Below are positions 8,822 through 17,041 of a stretch of 64,000 nucleotides of DNA, piece after piece (position 1 is the stretch's first letter; every line of letters begins with the position of its first letter). A model generated the notes under the pieces. The model ran no database searches. It worked only from the letters and a program-made list of their open reading frames with translations, and was not told where the DNA came from. A program made the position numbers and the translations under genes. Source of the DNA: Flavonifractor sp. An82 (GTDB taxonomy: Bacteria; Bacillota; Clostridia; Oscillospirales; Oscillospiraceae); contig NZ_NFHG01000009.1 of the NCBI RefSeq assembly GCF_002159265.1, positions 61,430 through 125,429 on the forward strand, written 5' to 3'.

Positions 8822-8850
8822 TTGCGGTCCCGGCCAAAAACCGGTATACT
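8822..8850 (+). promoter_or_regulatory. Predicted promoter of the dCMP deaminase gene
   Basis: TTGCGG (8822-8827), 17 bases, TATACT (8845-8850), about 40 bases before the start codon at 8891. Confidence 0.65.
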
Positions 8851-8890
8851 GGCGGTATGAATTTTCACTCAGGTGAAAGGAGGCGCGCCC

Positions 8891-9370
8891 ATGGGCCGCA
8901 TCGACAAGGAAAACTACTATTTGGATATCGCCCAGACCGTGGCCGAGCGGGCCACCTGCCTGCGCCGCTGCTACGGCGCCATTCTGGTCAAGAGCGACGA
9001 GATCATCGCCACCGGCTACAACGGCGCCCCCCGGGGCCGCAGAAACTGCGTGGATCTGAACTACTGCACCCGGGAGGCCCTCAACATCCCCTCCGGCCAG
9101 CGGTACGAGCTGTGCCGCTCGGTCCACGCCGAGGCCAACGCCATCATCTCCGCCGCCCGCAGCGAGACCATCGGCGCCACTCTGTACATGGCCTGCGTGG
9201 ACCCCGCCACCGGGGAGCTCATCGCCGGCTCCACCTCCTGCTCCATGTGCCGCCGGCTCATCATCAACGCCGGCATCCAGCGGGTGGTCATCCGCAACAC
9301 CAAGACGGACTACTCGGTGGTCCATGTGGAGGACTGGATCCGGGAGGACGACTCCCTGCCCCAGACCTGA
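8891..9370 (+). CDS. Deoxycytidylate (dCMP) deaminase
   Basis: Zinc enzyme of 159 residues that deaminates dCMP to dUMP for dTMP synthesis. The zinc site is H79-A-E81 with C117-x2-C120, and the N-terminal YGAILVKSDEIIATGYNG segment is typical. The ATG at 8891 follows AAAGGAGG; an in-frame GTG at 8873 overlaps the ribosome site and is rejected. YfbR, which makes nucleosides from dNMPs, lies 1 kb away, and dUTPase is at 49.6 kb. The similar ComEB late-competence protein is the alternative name. Confidence 0.93.
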   Translation: MGRIDKENYYLDIAQTVAERATCLRRCYGAILVKSDEIIATGYNGAPRGRRNCVDLNYCTREALNIPSGQRYELCRSVHAEANAIISAARSETIGATLYMACVDPATGELIAGSTSCSMCRRLIINAGIQRVVIRNTKTDYSVVHVEDWIREDDSLPQT

Positions 9371-9605
9371 CCGCAAAAAAGCCGCCGGACCCTGCCGGCT
9401 CCGGCGGCCCCTCCACCTGGAGCAGTTCATTTAAGGTGATCCCGAACAGCCTGGACAGGGCAATCAATTTATCGGTATCGGGCACCGCCCCGTCGGCTTC
9501 CCACTTGCTGACCGCCTGACGGGATACCCCCAGCTTGTCCCCCAGCCCCTCCTGGGAGAGCCCCAGCCGGGTGCGGTGGTCCTGGATGCGCTGACCCAGC
9601 GTCAT
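9288..9605 (-). CDS. XRE-family repressor with an unusual 3' end
   Basis: The first about 65 residues form a clear helix-turn-helix of the Cro/CI type (LGQRIQDHRTRLGLSQEGLGDKLGVSRQAVSKWE... in outline). The rest is low-complexity (Pro/Ser/Gly), overlaps the dCMP deaminase gene antisense, and is unlikely to fold. An intrinsic terminator (9375-9408) lies inside the frame about 85 bases before the stop, so transcripts should end without a stop codon. The start at 9605 has better spacing to AAAGGAGG than the ATG at 9611. It may be a decayed gene whose C-terminal domain was lost. Confidence 0.7.
   Translation of the reverse strand: MTLGQRIQDHRTRLGLSQEGLGDKLGVSRQAVSKWEADGAVPDTDKLIALSRLFGITLNELLQVEGPPEPAGSGGFFAVRSGAGSRPPGSSPPHGPPSSPSWCCG
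9375..9408 (-). terminator. Intrinsic terminator inside the XRE reading frame
   Basis: Leftward hairpin: GCCGCCGGA (9381-9389) pairs with TCCGGCGGC (9400-9408), followed by six U residues (9380-9375). Rightward it has no U-run. Confidence 0.75.
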
Positions 9606-9741
9606 GTCCATCCCCCTCCTTTCGCTGTCTCTATCCTAGCGTCCGGCGGCCCAAAAGGCAAGGGCCGCCCCCTTCCATCCTGTCAACCGGCAGTTGACAA
9701 CACCCTGCTCTAAAATTTTTTGAGAAAAATGAAAAAAAGTG

Positions 9742-9770
9742 TTGACAGCAAAGGGTGGCCGTGCTAAAAT
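9742..9770 (+). promoter_or_regulatory. Consensus promoter of tRNA-Ala
   Basis: TTGACA (9742-9747), 17-base spacer, TAAAAT (9765-9770), 41 bases before the tRNA. Confidence 0.85.
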
Positions 9771-9811
9771 ACAATTCGTTCGGTCGGCCTGACCGGCCGC
9801 CAAGTGAATAT

Positions 9812-9887
<76 letters not shown>

Positions 9888-9921
9888 AAAGACCTGAAAC
9901 TAGAGTTTCAGGTCTTTTTTT
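9888..9921 (+). terminator. Terminator of tRNA-Ala
   Basis: GACCTGAAAC (9891-9900) pairs with GTTTCAGGTC (9905-9914), followed by seven U residues. Confidence 0.9.
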
Positions 9922-9932
9922 GCTGTTGGGCC

Positions 9933-10175
9933 CTACTCATCTATGCTGCGTCCGCAGTGGGGGCAGAAGGGCCCCGTGCTTCGGTCCAGATATTTCCCGC
10001 AATGGGGGCACCGGTAGAACAGAAGCTGAAACCCCAGCCCGCACAGCATGACCACCACGCCTATGGTAGTCAGCAGATGGATCTCCGCCAGCACTCCCCC
10101 GGCAGCCAGGGCACCTCCCACGCCTAACATCAGCCAGACGATCCTTCTGACTTTTTTGGGCGGCAATGGTTTCAC
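9933..10175 (-). CDS. Small membrane protein with C-terminal zinc ribbon
   Basis: Eighty residues with a basic N-terminus, two hydrophobic helices (about 12-29 and 36-52) and a zinc ribbon CPHC-x10-CPHC at the C-terminus. The GTG start at 10175 follows GGAGGT with an 8-base gap. Function unknown. Its architecture resembles the gene at 8293-8688 and the pair may be distant paralogues. It stands alone, convergent with tRNA-Ala. Confidence 0.7.
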   Translation of the reverse strand: MKPLPPKKVRRIVWLMLGVGGALAAGGVLAEIHLLTTIGVVVMLCGLGFQLLFYRCPHCGKYLDRSTGPFCPHCGRSIDE

Positions 10176-10277
10176 GCTGTTTCACCTCCGTGTTTCCTAA
10201 TTTACAGGCATAGTATACCATCCCCCGGAACGCCCGGCAATGCAAATTGCCGGGCGGGAAATCTTTGGGCCCTCCCG

Positions 10278-10306
10278 TTTACACCGCCGTGCATTTATGG
10301 TAAAAT
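10278..10306 (+). promoter_or_regulatory. Predicted promoter of yfbR
   Basis: TTTACA (10278-10283), 17 bases, TAAAAT (10301-10306), 31 bases before the start codon. Confidence 0.7.
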
Positions 10307-10337
10307 AACTTGTTTCGATGGAATAGGGGGATTACGG

Positions 10338-10925
10338 ATGGAATCACAGCCCTTTTTTGCCTATTTATCCCGCATGCGGTACATCAGCCGCTGGGGGCTC
10401 ATGCGCAACACCTTTCAGGAAAACATTCAGGAGCACTCCCATATGGTGGCGGTGCTCTCCCACGCCCTGGCGGTGATCCGGCGGGATGTGTTCGGCAAGG
10501 AGGCCGACCCCGGTCTGGCCGCCATGGCAGCCCTGTACCATGACGCCCCGGAGATCCTTACCGGCGATCTGCCCACCCCCATCAAGTACTACGACCCCCA
10601 GATCCGGGACGCCTACAAAAAGGTGGAGGAGGTTTCCGCCGGCAAGCTGCTGGACATGCTGCCGGAGGAGCTGCGCCCCGCCTTCTCTCCCCTGCTGCGG
10701 GAGGAGTACGACCCGGACACCAAGGCTCTGGTGAAGGCGGCGGACAAGCTGTCCGCCCACATCAAGTGCCTGGAGGAGCTGAAGGCGGGCAACACCGAGT
10801 TCCAGCAGGCCGCCCGGCAGACCCTGGACGCTCTGAAGGGCTACGGCCTGCCCGAGGTGGACTATTTTCTGGAGCATTTCCTCCCCGCCTTCGGCATGAC
10901 CCTGGATGAGATGGGCCGGACCTGA
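10338..10925 (+). CDS. yfbR: HD-domain 5'-deoxynucleotidase YfbR
   Basis: Metal-dependent phosphohydrolase of 195 residues that removes the 5' phosphate from dNMPs in nucleotide salvage. Metal and catalytic residues visible are H33 (EHSH), H68-D69 (LYHDAPE) and a later aspartate in KAADKLSAH. Length matches the family. AGGGGG precedes the ATG. It lies just upstream of the ACT/DUF711 pair with a 44-base gap and may be co-transcribed with it. It shares the dNMP theme with dCMP deaminase nearby. Confidence 0.9.
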   Translation: MESQPFFAYLSRMRYISRWGLMRNTFQENIQEHSHMVAVLSHALAVIRRDVFGKEADPGLAAMAALYHDAPEILTGDLPTPIKYYDPQIRDAYKKVEEVSAGKLLDMLPEELRPAFSPLLREEYDPDTKALVKAADKLSAHIKCLEELKAGNTEFQQAARQTLDALKGYGLPEVDYFLEHFLPAFGMTLDEMGRT

Positions 10926-10969
10926 GCCGGTTCCCGTTTCCATATCGAGAAATAAAGGAGTTATCAGCT

Positions 10970-11239
10970 ATGAAAGCCATTGTCACCGTTCTGGGCAAGG
11001 ACCGGGTGGGCATCATGTCCATGGTGTGCGGTCTGCTGGCCCAGCACAACGTCAACGTTCTGGATATCAGCCAGACCATCCTGCAGGATTATTTCACCAT
11101 GGTCATGCTGGTGGACGCCTCCCAGGCTGACCTGCCCTTTGCCGATCTGGCCGCCCTGCTGGAGCAGGAGGGCAAGGACCGGGATCTGTCCATCCGCGCC
11201 CAGCGGGAGGACATTTTCAACGCCATGCATCGCATTTGA
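10970..11239 (+). CDS. ACT-domain protein (UPF0237)
   Basis: An ACT domain and little else, in 89 residues. The opening KAIVTVLGKDRVGIMSMV is the usual regulatory ligand-binding fold. Family members nearly always sit next to a DUF711/UPF0210 gene, as here, and are thought to act with it; the ligand is unknown. AAGGAG precedes the ATG. Role assigned by context only. Confidence 0.88.
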   Translation: MKAIVTVLGKDRVGIMSMVCGLLAQHNVNVLDISQTILQDYFTMVMLVDASQADLPFADLAALLEQEGKDRDLSIRAQREDIFNAMHRI

Positions 11240-11409
11240 GGAAGCGCGGAGCCGCCGAGCAGGGGAGCCTGGACCGGAGCGAGGGCGAGCGCAGGGCCGC
11301 TTTGCGGCCCGCAGACCAGCCCGAGACGAAGGGAAGGCGACCCGACCGCGAGGCGTGCGCAGCGTGACAAGAAACGATGATCGTCCGACGATAAGGAGTA
11401 CATCACTTT
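11240..11409 (+). other. GC-rich structured linker in the ACT-DUF711 pair
   Basis: 170 bases without a credible reading frame between two normally adjacent genes. It contains a hairpin GCAGGGCCGC-TTT-GCGGCCCGC and an imperfect one, GATGATCGTCCGACGAT, just before the ribosome site of the next gene. Base composition differs from the flanking codons. It may be another dispersed intergenic repeat; no second copy is seen in this window. Confidence 0.4.
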
Positions 11410-12768
11410 ATGATCAACGCCAACGAAATTTTTGATACCATCCATATGATCGACCAGCAGCATCTGGATGTGCGTACCATTACCATGGGCATCTCCCTGC
11501 TGGACTGCGCCGACTCCGATCCCAACGCCGCCTGCCGCAAGATCTACGACAAGATCACCCGCCAGGCCGAGCACCTGGTGGCCACCGGCGAGGCCATTGA
11601 GCGGGAGTTCGGAATCCCCATCGTCAACAAGCGGATCTCTGTGACCCCCATGGCTCTGGTGGCCGGGGCCTCCGAGACGGGAAGCTATGTTCCCTTCGCC
11701 GTGGCCATGGACAACGCCGCCAAGGCAGTGGGCGTCAACTTCATCGGCGGCTTCTCCGCCCTGGTGCAGAAGGGGGCCACCCGTGCCGACCGGAAGCTCA
11801 TCGCCTCCATCCCCGAAGCCCTGGCCCGCACCGAACTGGTGTGCGCCAGCGTCAACGTGGGCTCTACCAAGGCGGGCATCAATATGAACGCCGTGGGCGT
11901 CATGGGCCGCACCATCAAGGAGTGCGCCCAGCTCACCGCCGACCAGGGGGGCTTCGGCTGCGCCAAGCTGGTGGTGTTCTGCAATGCTGTGGAGGACAAC
12001 CCCTTCATGGCCGGCGCCTTCCACGGCGTGGGTGAGCCCGACTGCATCATCAACGTGGGCGTGTCCGGCCCCGGCGTGGTGCACCACGCCCTGAAGGACG
12101 TGAAGGGCCAGCCCTTCGACGTGGTGGCCGAGACCATCAAAAAGACCGCCTTCCGGGTAACCCGCATGGGTCAGCTGGTGGCTCAGGAGGCCAGCCGCCG
12201 CCTGGGTGTGCCCTTCGGCATCGTGGACCTGTCCCTGGCCCCCACCCCCGCCATCGGCGACTCGGTGGCCCGCATTCTGGAGGAGATGGGCCTGGAGACC
12301 TGCGGCACCCACGGCACCACCGCCGCTCTGGCCCTGCTGAACGACGCGGTGAAGAAGGGCGGCGTTATGGCCTCCTCCCACGTGGGCGGCCTGTCCGGCG
12401 CCTTCATCCCCGTTAGTGAGGACGAGGGCATGATCGCCGCCGCCCGCTCCGGCGTACTCCACCTGGACAAGCTGGAGGCCATGACCTGCGTGTGCTCCGT
12501 GGGCCTGGATATGATCGCCGTCCCCGGCGACACCTCTGCCGCCACCATCTCCGCCATCATCGCCGACGAGGCTGCCATCGGCATGGTCAACTCCAAGACC
12601 ACCGCCGTGCGCATCATCCCCGCCCCCGGCAAGGTGGTGGGCGACACGGTGGAGTTCGGCGGCCTGCTGGGCTCCGCCCCCGTCATGCCCGTCCATCCCC
12701 AGAGTGCCGAGGCCTTCGTGGCCCGGGGCGGCCGTATCCCCGCCCCCATGCAGAGCCTGAAGAACTGA
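11410..12768 (+). CDS. PFL-family protein (UPF0210/DUF711)
   Basis: Protein of 452 residues in the DUF711 family, structurally related to glycyl-radical enzymes but without a recognisable C-terminal glycyl-radical motif, so not a pyruvate formate-lyase. Conserved glycine-rich stretches such as [10 protein letters not shown] and [19 protein letters not shown] are present. It pairs with the upstream ACT-domain gene. Biochemical role unknown. AAGGAG precedes the ATG by 12 bases. The hairpin repeat R2 follows its stop codon directly. Confidence 0.9.
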   Translation: MINANEIFDTIHMIDQQHLDVRTITMGISLLDCADSDPNAACRKIYDKITRQAEHLVATGEAIEREFGIPIVNKRISVTPMALVAGASETGSYVPFAVAMDNAAKAVGVNFIGGFSALVQKGATRADRKLIASIPEALARTELVCASVNVGSTKAGINMNAVGVMGRTIKECAQLTADQGGFGCAKLVVFCNAVEDNPFMAGAFHGVGEPDCIINVGVSGPGVVHHALKDVKGQPFDVVAETIKKTAFRVTRMGQLVAQEASRRLGVPFGIVDLSLAPTPAIGDSVARILEEMGLETCGTHGTTAALALLNDAVKKGGVMASSHVGGLSGAFIPVSEDEGMIAAARSGVLHLDKLEAMTCVCSVGLDMIAVPGDTSAATISAIIADEAAIGMVNSKTTAVRIIPAPGKVVGDTVEFGGLLGSAPVMPVHPQSAEAFVARGGRIPAPMQSLKN

Positions 12769-12770
12769 GT

Positions 12771-12926
12771 CCAGGGGGGACGTTGTCCCCCCTGGATACA
12801 AAACCGCCGCGCCGCCTGGGCGGCACAACGGTTTTGATACCCCCCTCGCCTCCGCCCACGGAGGCGGTTGCCCGCGTCCGGGCAAGCAGCGGTGTCCTGC
12901 GGCGAAGTGAATTCGCCTTCGGACAG
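12771..12926 (+). repeat. Modular hairpin intergenic repeat, copy R2
   Basis: Starts three bases after the DUF711 stop. Modules in order: hairpin CCAGGGGGGAC-GTT-GTCCCCCCTGG; ATACAAAACCG...CGGTTTTGATACCCCC; a variable GC hairpin; and GGTGTCCTGCGGCGAAGTGAATTCGCC. Compared with R1 (1119-1254, opposite strand), the outer stem changes T-A pairs to C-G pairs while staying fully paired, and the variable hairpin differs in sequence. Confidence 0.7.
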
Positions 12927-12984
12927 CCTGCAATTCTCACCCTACGTACCGGCCAATCATTTTTATCTCCATGTTTTTGCTCGC

Positions 12985-13011
12985 AAAAGGCCGCCCACGG
13001 GCGGCCTTTTT
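12985..13011 (+). terminator. Terminator/attenuator hairpin just upstream of the molybdoenzyme gene
   Basis: AAAAGGCCGCCC-ACG-GGCGGCCTTTT followed by U residues, ending 18 bases before the start codon at 13030. The ribosome site AAAAGGAGG begins immediately after it. No promoter fits between, so transcripts must pass this hairpin. Confidence 0.75.
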
Positions 13012-13029
13012 CAAAAGGAGGTTATCATC

Positions 13030-14991
13030 ATGTCCACTTGTCGTTCTGCCTGTCCCTATGACTGCCCCGAGGGGTGCTCTCTGCTGGTGGAGACGGAGGG
13101 CAATACCGTCACCGCCATTACCGGTGATCCGGCCAACCCCTATACCGACGGCTGGGTGTGCGCCAAGATGCGCCACCTGCCCGAGGCCATCAACAGTCCT
13201 GCCCGTATCCTTACCCCCCTGCGCCGCACCGGAGCCAAGGGTGCCGGAGAGTTTGAGCCCATCTCCTGGGATCAGGCCATTCAGGAGATCACCGGCCGCT
13301 GGAAGGAGCTGATGGCCCAGTACGGCCCGGAGACCATCCTCCCCTACTCCTACGCCGGTACCATGGGTATCGTCCACCGCAACTGCGGCGAGGGCTTCTT
13401 CCACGCCCTGGGAGCCAGCCGTCTCAAGCGCACTCTGTGCAGCACCGCCAAATCCACCGGCTGGCAGAAGGTCATGGGGGATTCCTGCGACCTGTCCCCC
13501 TGGGATGTGGAGCACAGCGACCTGATCCTGCTGTGGTCCACCAACATTCCCGCTACCCGGGCCCATCTGGCCCCCATCCTGCGCAAGGCCAAGGCCAACG
13601 GGGCCAAGATCATCCTCATCGACGTGTATGAAAATCCCTCCGCCGAGCTGGCCGACCAGACCATCCTGATCCAGCCGGGCAGCGACGGGGCTCTGGCCCT
13701 GTCCATGCTCCAGGTGCTGGACCAGGAGGGACTGACCGACGAGGCCTGGCTGTCCCAGCACGCCGAGGGCTGGGAGGAACTGCGAACCACCCTGGACGTG
13801 TGGGACCCGGAGGAGACCCAGTGCCTCATCGGCCTGAGCCCCGACACCATCCGGGAGCTGGCCCTGGCCTACGGCAGGGCCAAGGCCCCCTGCATCGTGC
13901 TGGGCAGCGGCTTCTCCCGCTCGGGCAACGGCGGCGAGGCCACCCGGGCCATCACCGCCCTCCCCGCCGCGGTGGGCGCCTGGGCCAAGCGGGGCGGCGG
14001 CACCTACGGTATCTGCTCCTCCCCCGCCCTCATCGACAAGTCATCTGTCAAGCGGCCCGATCTGGCCAACCAGCACACCCAGATGATCAACATCAACCAG
14101 CTGGGCCTGGCTCTGGAGGGCAAGGGCCTCTCCACCCCCATCCACAGCCTGTACGTCTACCACGCCAATCCGGCCACGGTGACCTCCGACCAGAATGCCG
14201 TCCGCCGGGGCCTGGCCCGGGAGGACCTGTTTACCGTGGTCCATGAGCGGTATATGACCGACACCGCCAAGTACGCCGACATCATCCTGCCCGCCCCCTA
14301 TATGGTGGAGCAGACCGATCTGTACACCCCTTACGGCTACCGGGAGATCCAGTACGCTCCGGCGGCAGTGCCCGCCCCCGGTGAGGTGAAGAGCAACTGG
14401 GAGGTCTTTACCCTGCTGGCCGCCGCCATGGGCATGGAGGACCCCTTCCAGGGCCATACCCCGGAGGAGCTGTGCCGCCAGATGGTGGAGAACAGCTGGG
14501 CCCTCTCTTCTGAGGAAAAGGAGAAAGTGCTGGCCGGGGAGCCTGTGGTGCTGGAGAGTCCCTTCCCCCTGCCCATCCAGACCGTAGACAGCAAGATCCA
14601 CCTGGACGACCCCATTATCGGCTGGTTCCCGCCCCACGGCGGCTCCGACCCCTTCCACCTGATCTGCGCCCCGGTGGTCCACACCCTCAACTCCTCCTTT
14701 AATGAGGCTCCCGCCCTGCGGGACCTGCGGGGTGAGATGACGGTGCGCATGAACGGCGAGGACGCCGCCCGGCTGGGCCTGACCCAGGGAGAGCAGGTGG
14801 TATGCTACAACAACCTGGGCGAGATGACCTGTACCCTGCTTCTGGACCGGGCCGTGGCCCCTATGACGGTGGTGGCCGAAGGGGTCTATCCCGGCGAAAA
14901 CACCGTCAACTGCCTGACCCACGCCCGCCTCTCCGACTGGGGCGAGGCCACCACCATGAACGACAACACCATCTGGGTGCGGAAGGCCTAA
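13030..14991 (+). CDS. Single-subunit molybdopterin oxidoreductase
   Basis: DMSO-reductase-superfamily enzyme of 653 residues binding bis-MGD. The N-terminal [4Fe-4S] ligands are C8, C12, C16 and C44 (CPYDCPEGC...GWVCAKM). The molybdopterin domain and a C-terminal dinucleotide-binding domain (MTVRMNGEDAARLGLTQGEQV) follow. No twin-arginine signal is present, so it is cytoplasmic. No electron-transfer subunit is adjacent, and the substrate (polysulfide, thiosulfate, formate-like) cannot be assigned. The ATG at 13030 follows AAAGGAGG; longer in-frame starts run through the hairpin region and are rejected. Confidence 0.88.
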   Translation: MSTCRSACPYDCPEGCSLLVETEGNTVTAITGDPANPYTDGWVCAKMRHLPEAINSPARILTPLRRTGAKGAGEFEPISWDQAIQEITGRWKELMAQYGPETILPYSYAGTMGIVHRNCGEGFFHALGASRLKRTLCSTAKSTGWQKVMGDSCDLSPWDVEHSDLILLWSTNIPATRAHLAPILRKAKANGAKIILIDVYENPSAELADQTILIQPGSDGALALSMLQVLDQEGLTDEAWLSQHAEGWEELRTTLDVWDPEETQCLIGLSPDTIRELALAYGRAKAPCIVLGSGFSRSGNGGEATRAITALPAAVGAWAKRGGGTYGICSSPALIDKSSVKRPDLANQHTQMININQLGLALEGKGLSTPIHSLYVYHANPATVTSDQNAVRRGLAREDLFTVVHERYMTDTAKYADIILPAPYMVEQTDLYTPYGYREIQYAPAAVPAPGEVKSNWEVFTLLAAAMGMEDPFQGHTPEELCRQMVENSWALSSEEKEKVLAGEPVVLESPFPLPIQTVDSKIHLDDPIIGWFPPHGGSDPFHLICAPVVHTLNSSFNEAPALRDLRGEMTVRMNGEDAARLGLTQGEQVVCYNNLGEMTCTLLLDRAVAPMTVVAEGVYPGENTVNCLTHARLSDWGEATTMNDNTIWVRKA

Positions 14992-15019
14992 GTTTTTTCC
15001 GTTAATTGGCTTTTTTCTC

Positions 15020-15048
15020 TGGTCAAAAACTCCACCCTGGTGTATGAT
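15020..15048 (+). promoter_or_regulatory. Possible pgi promoter
   Basis: TGGTCA (15020-15025), 17 bases, TATGAT (15043-15048). The -10 is good and the -35 weak. Confidence 0.45.
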
Positions 15049-15102
15049 AGAGGCATCAGCCGTGACACGGCTTTGTGAAACATAATAAGGAGTGACGTCA
15101 CC

Positions 15103-16437
15103 ATGATTCAAATCGACACCTCCAACGCCCGTTCTTTCCTCCCGGAAAACTGGCTGACCAGCCGTCTGGACGCCCTGGAGAGCGCCCGGCAGAAGCTGGA
15201 GACCGGCAGCGGCGCCGGCGGCGACTTTACCGGCTGGGTCCACCTGCCCCGGGACTACGATAAAGAAGAGTTTGCCCGCATTCAGGCGGCGGCGGAGCGC
15301 ATCCGCAGCAATTCCCAGGCCTTGGTGGTCATCGGCATCGGCGGCTCCTACCTGGGCGCCCGCGCCGTGGTGGAGCTGGTCAACTCCCCCAACTTCAACC
15401 TGACCCACAAGGACGGCCCCGCCATCTACTTTGCCGGCAACGGCCTGTCCACCGACGGCATGCTGGAAGTGATGGACCTCATCAAGGACAAGGACTGGTC
15501 CATCAACGTGATCTCCAAGTCCGGCACCACCACCGAGCCCGCCGTGGCCTTCCGGATCTTCAAGAACCTGCTGGAGGAGAAGTACGGCAAGGAGGAGGCC
15601 CGCAAGCGCATCTACGCCACCACCGACGCCCACAAGGGCGCCCTGAAGGGTCTGGCCGACGCTGAGGGCTATGAGGAGTTTGTGGTGCCCGACGCCATCG
15701 GCGGCCGCTACAGCGTGCTCACCGCCGTGGGCCTGCTGCCCATCGCCTGCGCCGGCGTGGATATCGCCCAGCTGATGGAGGGCGCCCGGGAGGAGATGGA
15801 GGCCCTGGCTGTGCCCGGCGAGACCAACCCCGCCTGGCAGCAGGCTGCCGCCCGCCACGCTCTGTACACCGGCGGCAAGAAGGTGGAGATCCTGGTGGGC
15901 TATGAGCCCTCCTTCCGCTTCTTCGGCGAGTGGTGGAAGCAGCTCTTCGGCGAAAGCGAGGGCAAGGACGGCAAGGGTCTCTTCCCCGCCAGCGTGGAGT
16001 TTACCGCCGACCTGCACTCCATGGGCCAGTACATCCAGCAGGGCGAGCGGCTCATGCTGGAGACCGTGGTGCGCTTTGAGAAGAGCAACGGCCCCGCCAT
16101 CACCATCCCCCACGATCCCGACAACGTGGACGGCCTCAACTTCCTGGCCGGCAAGGACCTGTCCTTCGTGGCCGAGCAGGCCATGCGGGGCACCCTGCTG
16201 GCCCACGTGGACGGCGGCGTGCCCAACCTGATGGTCACCGCCCCCGGCCGCTGCCCCAAGAGCGTGGGCGCCCTGATCTACTTCTTCGAGTACGTCTGCG
16301 GCCTCACCGGCTACCTGATGGACATCAACCCCTTCAACCAGCCCGGCGTGGAGGCCTACAAGAATAACATGTATGCTCTCCTGGGCAAGCCCGGCTACGA
16401 GGATAAGAAGGCCGAGCTGGAGGCCCGGCTGGGCTAA
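15103..16437 (+). CDS. pgi: Glucose-6-phosphate isomerase
   Basis: Glycolytic enzyme of 444 residues interconverting glucose-6-phosphate and fructose-6-phosphate. Sugar-phosphate binding motifs VIGIGGSYLGARA (about residue 76) and ISKSGTTTEPA (about 135) are plain, and GGRYSVLTAVGLLP and the C-terminal NPFNQPGVEAYK signature complete the SIS-type fold. Length is right for the bacterial short form. AAGGAG precedes the ATG. It is apparently monocistronic. Confidence 0.97.
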   Translation: MIQIDTSNARSFLPENWLTSRLDALESARQKLETGSGAGGDFTGWVHLPRDYDKEEFARIQAAAERIRSNSQALVVIGIGGSYLGARAVVELVNSPNFNLTHKDGPAIYFAGNGLSTDGMLEVMDLIKDKDWSINVISKSGTTTEPAVAFRIFKNLLEEKYGKEEARKRIYATTDAHKGALKGLADAEGYEEFVVPDAIGGRYSVLTAVGLLPIACAGVDIAQLMEGAREEMEALAVPGETNPAWQQAAARHALYTGGKKVEILVGYEPSFRFFGEWWKQLFGESEGKDGKGLFPASVEFTADLHSMGQYIQQGERLMLETVVRFEKSNGPAITIPHDPDNVDGLNFLAGKDLSFVAEQAMRGTLLAHVDGGVPNLMVTAPGRCPKSVGALIYFFEYVCGLTGYLMDINPFNQPGVEAYKNNMYALLGKPGYEDKKAELEARLG

Positions 16438-16501
16438 AAGTAAACCTGACGGTCACCGGCAGGTATCCTGTGGGAATTTTTTGTGAACTTGAGCAAATCA
16501 G

Positions 16502-16530
16502 TTGCAATCCCACCGTAAAAATGGTAACAT
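16502..16530 (+). promoter_or_regulatory. Predicted promoter of the P-loop protein gene
   Basis: TTGCAA (16502-16507), 17 bases, TAACAT (16525-16530), about 50 bases before the start codon. Confidence 0.65.
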
Positions 16531-16580
16531 AAATGCACCAGGCCGGGGTGGTCCCGGCGGACTAAGAAGGAGTGATAACT

Positions 16581-16994
16581 ATGGTGAGAGTGATCATGGG
16601 GGTCAAGGGCACCGGTAAGACCAAGCAGATGATCGAGCTCATTAACTCCGCTGTTCACAGCGAGAATGGCAACGTCGTTTGCATCGAGCGCGGCCCCAAG
16701 CTGACCTATGACATTCACTATAAAATTCGCCTGGTGGAGGCCAGCCACTTTGATGTCTGCAACTTCGATTTCATGAAGGGCTTCATCAGCGGCCTCTATG
16801 CCGGCAACTATGATATTACCCACGTGTTCATCGACAGCCTGACCAAGATCGTGGCCGCCGACGTCACCGATCATGCGGTGGAGGAGTTCCTGGATTGGCT
16901 GAACAGCTTCTCCGAGAAGAACAACATCAAGTTCACCGTCACCATCAGCGCTGACGAGTCCCTGGCCACCGAGGGCATCAAGAAGTACTTCTGA
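16581..16994 (+). CDS. Small P-loop ATP-binding protein
   Basis: Protein of 137 residues with a Walker A motif at the very N-terminus (GVKGTGKT, K13) and a Walker B-like VFIDS near residue 81. No second domain is visible. The fold looks like a stripped AAA/KAP-type or thymidine-kinase-like NTPase; the function is unknown. The start at 16581 follows AAGGAG; an upstream GTG at 16572 lies inside the ribosome site. It has its own promoter and terminator. Confidence 0.75.
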   Translation: MVRVIMGVKGTGKTKQMIELINSAVHSENGNVVCIERGPKLTYDIHYKIRLVEASHFDVCNFDFMKGFISGLYAGNYDITHVFIDSLTKIVAADVTDHAVEEFLDWLNSFSEKNNIKFTVTISADESLATEGIKKYF

Positions 16995-17002
16995 GACAGG
17001 TG

Positions 17003-17039
17003 AAAACCGGCCTGCCGCATAGCGGCAGGCCGGTTTTTT
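17003..17039 (+). terminator. Terminator of the P-loop protein gene
   Basis: AAAACCGGCCTGCCGC (17003-17018) pairs with GCGGCAGGCCGGTTTT (17022-17037), followed by U residues. Flanking A and U runs would let it serve the convergent gene too. Confidence 0.88.
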
Positions 17040-17041
17040 GT

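Noticed and set aside
11410..12768. Pyruvate formate-lyase
   Set aside because: The family is called PFL-like, but no glycyl-radical motif or activating enzyme is present; DUF711 with an ACT partner is the better call.
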